A program made the translations under genes and the position numbers. From positions 13,870,425-13,900,054 of the forward strand of contig BFEA01000001.1 in assembly GCA_003427395.1 (NCBI GenBank): a stretch of DNA of 29,630 bases, given 5' to 3'. Below the pieces are notes generated by a model. That model was given only the letters and a program-made list of their open reading frames with translations, ran no database searches and was not told the DNA's origin. Positions 26,657 to 29,630 of this stretch are shown piece by piece. Each line of letters starts with the position of its first letter. Position 1 is the stretch's first letter. Source of the DNA: Chara braunii (Eukaryota; Streptophyta; Charophyceae; Charales; Characeae).

Positions 26657-26708
<52 letters not shown>

Positions 26709-27015
26709 CACCCGTCAGTACTAGTGGTGCTGGTACGAGCAGACACCGCTAGTACTTGGGGAGGGCTCCATCTATTGGTGGGGAGCAACACCTGATGGAA
26801 ACCGGGTCCAGCGTCCCTTCCATAGACAAAGTTCAAATCTCATCAAAGCTCATCAGAAAAGTGTGGTATGATCCTGCCAGCATTGATTACCCTGGGGTCC
26901 AGGGGATTGACTGAGCAGGAGATTGGGAGGGGGGGGACCTCTTCACCCTGCACCTGGCGCCAAATATCTGCTCTCTCTTCCTGGTTCCCCCCACTTCTCT
27001 CCTTACTAACGCGCC
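26573..27015 (-). mobile_element. SINE-like retroposon inserted in LINE C (copy beta)
   Basis: LINE C breaks after NNV..WYK (about 27015) and resumes at LQ.QVTTFLW (about 26572), which delimits the insert. Minus-sense order: GGCGCC..CAGGGTGAAGAGGT box (26961-26937), core GGGACGCTGGACCCGG...CCACCAATAGATGG (26820-26767), hairpin AGTACTAGCGGTG (26756-26744) with CACCACTAGTACT (26729-26717), a first poly(A) (26704-26659), about 41 bases, and a second poly(A) (26617-26574). It has no ORF, so it depends on another element's RT. About eight LINE codons are lost at the site. Confidence 0.7.
26574..26704 (-). repeat. Double poly(A) tail of the inserted retroposon
   Basis: T44 at 26574-26617 and T46 at 26659-26704 on the plus strand, separated by 41 bases that include GGTTCAAATTTGCC. 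On the element's strand these are two successive A tails. Lengths may be affected by assembly. Confidence 0.8.
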
Positions 27016-27629
27016 ATATCGTTGATTTGTACCAAGTGGATTACATTGTTTATTATTGATGCTCTTCCAAAAATTGAAGTATGTCGGTTCTTCCATTGAC
27101 TCATTTTGTCCATAGTTGGGTCTGATATCCAATCGTCATGAGTAGTGGGTCTTCCTTGATCTGTTAGGGACATTCCCAAGATACGAACTGGAGCATCCAA
27201 AGAGACCCAACTGACTCGAGGAACCTCTGGGGCTCTAACTCCATTTGAATGGATCCACCATCCTTGTGTTTTACTTCCCCAGTTTACCACCATGTCTGAT
27301 ACCTGGGAGAATTTATTCATTAAGGTTAGAATTTCTTCCATGTTTGAATGTGATGCTTCCATCATAATAGTGAGACCGTCCGCAAATATAGAATAAGTAG
27401 GGATTGCTTCCTCAGAGATACATGCAATTTGAAGACGTTTAAAATTACGATTTGCCCTCAAATTTGCCCCCAGTGCTTCCATGACAATCAAAAAAGAAAC
27501 GGCGCTAGAGGATCCCCCTGCCTTATGACCTTTGCAATCTAATCTCTGGTGAGAGGAGGCCATTGACCAACACTCTTGTAGTTGCCTTTGAATGTCAGAT
27601 TTGAACCCAATTACGCATAATAGGCCCAA
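27006..27629 (-). pseudogene. LINE C reverse transcriptase, catalytic half
   Basis: Contains FLIVMEALGANLRANRNFKR, CISEEAIPTYSIFADGLTIM (motif C with the second Asp changed to Gly), LMNKFSQVSDMVVNWGSKTQGWW, VSWVSLDAPVRILGMSLTDQGRP and HTSIFGRASIINNV, aligned with LINE B. The RQGDP block is destroyed. The enzyme would be dead even without the insertions. Confidence 0.75.
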
Positions 27630-27880
27630 AGTTCATTTTAAGTAGGCAGGCTTCCAAAAAGCGTCAGTGTACATGGTCATAAGCTTTCTCAAAATTTATG
27701 AATACAAAGGCTGCATAATATTTTCCTTGACGCGTCAACTTAATCATTTCACTAATTAGAAGGGCGTTCTCATGAATATGTCGTCCCAATTGATGAACCC
27801 TGTTTGAGATGGATGAATGATATCTGTCATAATTGAAATCATGCGATTAGCCTATTTTGCTCCTTTAACACAGTCCTATG
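27630..27880 (-). pseudogene. LINE C reverse transcriptase, N-terminal remnant
   Basis: With several frame changes one can read ANRMISIMTDIIHPSQTGF, FINFEKAYDHVH and LKMNFGPIMRNWVQ, matching ANRMASILADVIHPAQTGF, FIDFEKAYDHVD and EKMNFGPSFRRWV of LINE B. In motif A, IDFEKAYD has become INFEKAYD, so the motif A Asp is lost as well. The remnant stops at the (CT)n tract. Confidence 0.65.
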
Positions 27881-27882
27881 GT

Positions 27883-27885
<3 letters not shown>

Positions 27886-27946
<61 letters not shown>

Positions 27947-27947
27947 N

Positions 27948-28036
<89 letters not shown>
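27886..28036. repeat. Long (CT)n microsatellite
   Basis: About 75 CT units with one undetermined base at 27947. It separates the 5' remnants of LINE C (-) and LINE G (+), which face away from each other. The true length is uncertain because such tracts assemble poorly. Confidence 0.9.
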
Positions 28037-28039
<3 letters not shown>

Positions 28040-28102
28040 ATTAGCAGTTTTCTTTACCCAATGTTTGGAATCGATAGTGACATAATACGCTTACTTTAAC
28101 AA

Positions 28103-28555
28103 TTGAGGATTGTCCCCAGCCCATCCGCCCCTCGGCCCGAGGACTCCCCACAGACCCTGACCAAAAACGATATCAACAACGACCCACTCTGGCCAAACCT
28201 GTTCAGGCAGTGGAGAGACATGAGACCGGATTGTCTCCCCCCACCCCTTAGATGTAGTGACATAATAAAACAACCCCTCTTTGGGAACCCCTGGGTCGTG
28301 GATGACACAAAGGCTCCATTGGGCCTTGCGGCCGACTCTCCATGGCGTTCACGGGTGCCAAGGGGAATTTTCACGATTGGGGACCTGTGGGATGACCGGA
28401 AGGGCGCGTTGAAGGAGTACCAACTCAGGGAACAACTGAAATTTATAAGAGGATGCTCCAAAAAACTGGAAGTCATCCAAGGGGCCGTACCCCTGGCATG
28501 GCTAGCACAACTGAAAAAAAAGGGCCGACAATCGAGAAGGGAGATTGTGTGGTGA
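28103..28555 (+). pseudogene. LINE G connection region
   Basis: LFRQWRDMRPDCLPPPLRCSDIIKQPLFGNPWVVDD, AADSPWRSRVPRGIFTIGDLWDDRK, QLKFIRGCSKKLEVI and AVPLAWLAQL align with the same blocks in LINEs A-D. An indel in the A8 run near 28517 moves the reading to the frame of the next segment. Confidence 0.65.
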
Positions 28556-29038
28556 CCCACACTGAACTACAGCACCCAACAAAAATCTGGAAGGTGATTG
28601 AAGTGGCATCAAATGATGCCCGCCTGGAACCATACAACATCTGCCACCCCTGGGTCGGATGGACCCGCCTAGCCCCGAGCGAAGATGAGCACGAAACGAA
28701 AAATTGGGCTGGCCTTGTCAGAGTCAGAGTAGTGGAGGAAGCTGGTCGTACCTATCATTCCTATGAACCAAATTCCTTGATAGCCAAACTCGCATTCGAC
28801 CCAAGAGAGTGGGAGTGGCCACAGATGGAAGCAGGAACATCTGTGAGGTTCTGGCAGTATACGGTTGAACAGGGGTATAGAGCGGTCTACAGAAAACACC
28901 AATCCACACAAATAATCCAAAACAGATGGATTCGGGACTGCATTCTGCCTCCTGATCGCCTCAATAACTTCAGATGGGCACCCTGTGCCTGCATCATGCC
29001 GACATCTCATAGAGCCTTGCAATGGCAGATTCTGTACT
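28519..29038 (+). pseudogene. LINE G GDWV-like domain and pre-knuckle region
   Basis: IEKGDCVVTHTELQHPTKIW, then NWAGLVRVRVVEEAGRTYHS, LIAKLAFDPREWEWPQM correspond to the connector domain, here with GDCV for GDWV. It continues GYRAVYRKHQSTQIIQNRWI and SHRALQWQILY before a TGA at 29038-29040. The next codons, PDWIVSRTTLEQQGRLSPIC, carry on the same frame. Confidence 0.65.
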
Positions 29039-29040
29039 GA

Positions 29041-29533
29041 TGCCAGCCCACCCCGGATTGGATCGTCTCCCGAACGACTCTAGAACAACAGGGTAGACTA
29101 TCTCCCATCTGCAAATATTGTGGCAGGGCCACTCAGCCTGCAAGGGACACGTTGGAGCACTGTCTCCTAGGCTGCCCTATGGCTGCCTGAATCTGGAGAT
29201 GGTGGGATGCAACATTTTTGGAACTGACGGACTCTCAGTTCCCATGGGATGTCAGCCTCCTGCAGTTGGGAACACACACCCACGAACCGCCACCATAGAC
29301 TGGAGGTTCTCATGACAGTGTGGAAAGCTCAATGCTCCTTCGAGCAGGGTCACAAAATGTTTGGCTTCCCGCAGGCCAAACACCACATGGCTGATTACCT
29401 CCATGCCATGACGAAGGCAGCATGGGACCGACTCACGATCCTCAAACGCAACATCCAGGATGACCCGGTCCTCTCAGTCACACCTAAACAAACAAAGATG
29501 GAGGAGGCCACTACTCAATTCGGGGAAGAGTGA
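29041..29533 (+). pseudogene. LINE G zinc knuckle and C-terminal tail
   Basis: CKYCGRATQPARDTLEHCLLGCP shows the C-x2-C-x10-H-x4-C knuckle, a TGA falls at about 29187, then IWRWWDATFLELTDSQFPW. After a frame change near 29300, LMTVWKAQCSFEQGHKMFGF leads to a Lys/Asp-rich tail ending GEE at a TGA (29531-29533). The WKAQC motif takes the place of WWRRC in LINE B. Confidence 0.65.
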
Positions 29534-29616
29534 ATTGGCCCTTGTAAGGCCCTTGCCAAAATCCAGGACTCCCACGTGTACTGGAGGAGAGAAGAATGAA
29601 ACTGGCAGTACAACTC

Positions 29617-29630
29617 ACTCTCTCTCTCTC
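29617..29630. repeat. Start of a second (CT)n tract at the window edge
   Basis: Seven CT units end the window. The array probably continues beyond it and may bound LINE G on its 3' side as the (CT)n at 27886 does on its 5' side. Confidence 0.6.

Larger units (their letters stand above)
20900..27880 (-). mobile_element. LINE C, old decayed copy split by two insertions
   Basis: Minus-strand non-LTR element readable in pieces: degraded RT (27880-27006), a SINE-like insertion (about 27015-26573), thumb (26572-26330), the Penelope-like element (about 26330-22600), connection (22591-22094), GDWV domain and pre-knuckle (22093-21680), zinc knuckle (21678-21403) and C-terminal tail (21402-20932). The pieces on both sides of each insertion join to a LINE B-like order, which shows nesting. 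The RT active site reads FADG, not FADD. Its 5' side ends at the (CT)n tract. Confidence 0.8.
28100..29540 (+). mobile_element. LINE G, 5'-truncated non-LTR element
   Basis: Plus-strand copy starting in the connection region and running to the C-terminal tail. It lacks the RT core. It diverges from LINE B more than LINEs D and E do, but keeps the block order: connection, GDWV-like domain, DPREWEW, zinc knuckle and WKAQC tail. Stops and frame changes occur near 28515, 29038, 29187 and 29300. Confidence 0.75.

Noticed and set aside
26549-26795. Phe-rich open frames
   Set aside because: They are translations of the poly(T) tracts.
26835-26860. CTGATGAG on the minus strand as part of a hammerhead
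   Set aside because: The following segment reads ATTTGAAC, with no GAAAC at the expected distance and no pairing stem II.
1-29630. LTR retrotransposons or DNA transposons
   Set aside because: No paired long terminal repeats, integrase, gag or transposase motifs were seen; every recognised protein belongs to non-LTR or Penelope-like elements.

Overview
This is a eukaryotic, repeat-dominated window and almost certainly from the green lineage. The reasons are a plant-type telomere repeat (three TTTAGGG units at 5822-5841), plant-style non-LTR retrotransposons whose reverse transcriptase (RT) is followed by a zf-RVT zinc knuckle, a G-box, and a Penelope-like element with a permuted domain order of the kind described from green algae and protists. 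A charophyte such as Chara fits the overall look, but that is a guess from style, not a demonstrated match. I see no convincing complete host gene. The sequence has four undetermined bases (near 5812, 5925, 16586 and 27947).

Layout. 1-2690: microsatellites, pyrimidine tracts and a tRNA-like pol III segment. 2690-6270: LINE A (+), 5'-truncated, with a telomere-like 3' UTR, a terminal hairpin and a poly(A) tail. 6271-9735: LINE B (-), the best preserved copy, tail to tail with LINE A. 10065-10733: a 3' LINE fragment (+). 11050-11266: a short SINE-like repeat and a fragment matching the LINE B 5' end. 11455-13040: LINE D (-), broken at both ends. 13056-20880: no recognisable transposon proteins, but degenerate tandem repeats, hairpins, one acidic ORF behind a G-box, and several copies of a short SINE-like core. 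20900-27880: LINE C (-), heavily decayed and split by two later insertions. One is a Penelope-like element (about 22600-26330) with an N-terminal GIY-YIG endonuclease and a C-terminal RT. The other is a SINE-like retroposon (about 26573-27015). 27886-28036: a (CT)n tract, after which LINE G (+, 28100-29540) runs to near the window end.

How it fits together. The LINEs form one extended family. Behind the RT they share a thumb region, a roughly 80-residue GDWV-type domain, the zinc knuckle and a conserved C-terminal tail. All copies are broken by frameshifts and stops, many at tryptophan codons. The two most interesting systems are the permuted Penelope-like element and the dispersed SINE-like core. 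Five copies of that core are each followed by a hairpin, and the stem sequences differ from copy to copy while complementarity is kept. LINE A also ends in a hairpin directly before its poly(A) tail, which would fit hairpin recognition by a shared RT.
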